DNA from: Alphaproteobacteria bacterium
Lineage (GTDB): Bacteria > Pseudomonadota > Alphaproteobacteria > ATCC43930 > CGMCC-115725
NCBI GenBank assembly: GCA_028866355.1
Contig: JAGWIH010000073.1
Location: 1 to 9,299 of the forward strand
DNA: 9,299 bases
Direction of reading: 5' to 3'
Position 1 is the first letter of the stretch; the number at the start of each line of letters is the position of its first letter. Made by a program: the position numbers and the translations under genes. The notes beneath the pieces were generated by a model. The model did no database searches, was not told where the DNA came from, and worked only from the letters and a program-made list of their open reading frames with translations. Positions 7,548 through 9,299 of this stretch are shown one piece after another.

Positions 7548-9299
7548 TTAGGATTCGCCTCGTTCAGTCACCAACCGCGGCGACGACCGTGTGCGTTGCT
7601 GCAAGGCACTGCCGCGGCCAGAGAGGCTCGGATTGGTCATGAAGTATGTATGCGCGCTCGGCGCGTTGGAATCAACACTCGCCCGCTCGTAAACGCCGTC
7701 AGATTCCAACCACCATGTCTGCGCCTCGTCCCTGAGCGAGGTTTGCATGATTTCGACCATCACCTGACGCTGCACGGTTTCGTTCTCGATCGGCACCAAC
7801 GCCTCGACTCGCCAGTCGAAGTTGCGCGGCATCCAGTCCGCCGACGAGATGAACACCAGCGCATCACGCGACGGCAACGCCTTGCCGTTGCCGAAGCAGA
7901 CGATTCGCCCGTGTTCGAGAAAGCGACCGATGAGGCTCTTGACCCGGATATTGTCCGACAGGCCTTTGACGCCCGGCCGCAGGCAGCAGATACCGCGGAT
8001 GATCAGGTCGATCTTCACACCTTCCTGCGAGGCGGCGTAGAGCTTGTCGATCATCGCTGGATCGACGAGCGAATTGAGCTTGGCCCAGATTTGCGCCGGC
8101 CGTCCCGCCCGCGCGTGCGCGATCTCGGCGTCGATCAGCTGCGTCAAGCGCTGGCGCAGATTGATCGGCGCAATCGCGATCTTCTCGAGCTTGGCCGGAG
8201 TCGCATAGCCGGTCATGTAGTTGAACAGCTGTTGCGCGTCGCGGCACAGCGCCGGATCGCAGGTGAAGAAGCTGAGATCGGTATAAACCTTGGCGGTATA
8301 AGGGTGATAGTTGCCGGTGCCGTAATGGACGTAGAGCCGCAGCTCGCCGCTCTCGCGCCGTGCCACCAGCGAAACCTTGGCGTGCGTCTTGAGCTGGATG
8401 AAGCCGTAGACCACCTGCACGCCGGCGCGCTCCAGATCGCGCGCCCAGCGAATATTCCGCTCCTCGTCGAAGCGCGCCTTGAGCTCGACCAGCGCCGTCA
8501 CTGACTTGCCCGCCTCGGCCGCCTCGATGAGAGCGCGCACGATCGGGCTGTCGTCACTGGTGCGATAAAGCGTCTGCTTGATGGCGACGACCGCGGGATC
8601 GTGCGCCGCCTGCCGCACGAACTGCACGACCACGTCGAAGCTTTCATAGGGATGGTGGACGATGATGTCCTTTTGCCGGATCGCCGCGAAGCAATCGCCG
8701 CCGAAATCGCGGATGCGCTCGGGAAAGCGCGGATTGTACGGCGTGAACACCAAGTCCGGACGTTCGTCGATGATCAGCTGCCGCGTATCGGCCAGGCCGA
8801 GAATGCCGTCGAGCGGGAACACGTCGTCGACCGATGCATCGAGCCGTTCGACGAGGAAACGGCGCAGATCCTCGGGCATCGCCGCCTCGACGCCGAGATA
8901 GATGACATGGCCGCGGCGGCGGCGCTTCAACGCGGTTTCGAACAGCCGCGCCAGATCCTCGGCTTCTTCGTCGATTTCGACCTCGCTGTCGCGCAGGACA
9001 CGAAACATGCCCTTGCCGACGACCGCGAATCCGGGGAACAGCTCCGACAGAAATTCGCCGATTACTTGCTCCACCGGAATGAAGCGGACGTCCTTGCCCG
9101 GCAAGCGGACGAACCGCGCGATCGACGATGGAATCAGGATCAGCGCCTGCATGCGGTTGCCGTCGCTCTTGCGCGACAGCTCGAGCATCAGGCCGAAACC
9201 GAGATTGGCGACGAACGGGAACGGATGCGCCGGATCGATCGCCAGCGGCGTCAACACCGGGAAGATATCCGCCATGAACCGTTCGCGCACGAAGGTGCG
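7548..9299 (-). CDS. ppk: Polyphosphate kinase 1, 5' end outside window
   Basis: 583 codons of the C-terminal part of PPK1 (family about 690-740 aa); the reading frame runs open to the right edge, so the GTG at 9290 is an internal valine and not the start. The enzyme makes polyphosphate from ATP, reversibly, through a phosphohistidine. Numbering from that valine, visible marks are the FPVLTPLAID motif (10-19), HHPYESF (212-218), LVELKARFDEERNI (267-280), and KTHAK with H303, which matches the autophosphorylated histidine (H435 in E. coli). YGTGNYHPYTAKVYTD (323-338) follows, and GRFLEHGRI has the second conserved histidine, H460 (H592 in E. coli). The C-terminal 30 residues or so (after YFMTNPSL) are poorly conserved and rich in serine and arginine. 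First known gene of the ppk-ppx pair. The missing part is the N-terminal helical domain and part of the head domain. Confidence 0.96.
   Translation of the reverse strand, partial: RTFVRERFMADIFPVLTPLAIDPAHPFPFVANLGFGLMLELSRKSDGNRMQALILIPSSIARFVRLPGKDVRFIPVEQVIGEFLSELFPGFAVVGKGMFRVLRDSEVEIDEEAEDLARLFETALKRRRRGHVIYLGVEAAMPEDLRRFLVERLDASVDDVFPLDGILGLADTRQLIIDERPDLVFTPYNPRFPERIRDFGGDCFAAIRQKDIIVHHPYESFDVVVQFVRQAAHDPAVVAIKQTLYRTSDDSPIVRALIEAAEAGKSVTALVELKARFDEERNIRWARDLERAGVQVVYGFIQLKTHAKVSLVARRESGELRLYVHYGTGNYHPYTAKVYTDLSFFTCDPALCRDAQQLFNYMTGYATPAKLEKIAIAPINLRQRLTQLIDAEIAHARAGRPAQIWAKLNSLVDPAMIDKLYAASQEGVKIDLIIRGICCLRPGVKGLSDNIRVKSLIGRFLEHGRIVCFGNGKALPSRDALVFISSADWMPRNFDWRVEALVPIENETVQRQVMVEIMQTSLRDEAQTWWLESDGVYERASVDSNAPSAHTYFMTNPSLSGRGSALQQRTRSSPRLVTERGES

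Overview
This window looks like core chromosome of an alphaproteobacterium. The GC content is high (visibly above 60% in the coding regions). It carries the DivK/PleD cell-cycle pair and a DUF1849 (EipB) envelope protein, both typical of Alphaproteobacteria. Gene order and protein features point towards the Hyphomicrobiales/Rhodospirillales side of the class, but genus cannot be read from the sequence. There are no insertion sequences, phage genes, tRNA or rRNA genes, CRISPR arrays or islands of odd composition. No gap between genes exceeds about 200 bases.

Layout from left to right. A strong intrinsic terminator (4-31) closes a minus-strand transcript made of divK (1465-1833) followed by pleD (60-1454). 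divK has its own 186-base upstream gap with a perfect TATAAT and an adjacent 10-bp palindrome. To the right lie eipB (2020-2877) and aspS (2955-4751), also on the minus strand and probably co-transcribed as aspS-eipB. A short divergent region (4752-4866) separates aspS from rnd, the only plus-strand gene (4867-6042). rnd meets ppx (6046-7545, minus) tail to tail with only 3 bases between them. ppx directly follows ppk (7548 to beyond the right edge, minus), with 2 bases between the ppk stop and the ppx start.

Three functional themes are present. The first is developmental and second-messenger signalling: DivK is a single-domain response regulator, and PleD is a diguanylate cyclase with an intact active site and allosteric I-site. 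The second is RNA and translation housekeeping: AspRS and RNase D. The third is polyphosphate turnover: PPK1 makes polyP and Ppx degrades it. EipB adds a periplasmic envelope-integrity factor. All genes look intact except ppk, whose 5' end lies outside the window.

I found no previously undescribed system. The points most worth a second look are the divK promoter palindrome, a residue in AspRS suggesting non-discriminating charging of tRNA-Asn, the EipB cysteine pair ending on the last residue, and the tight packing of ppk, ppx and rnd.
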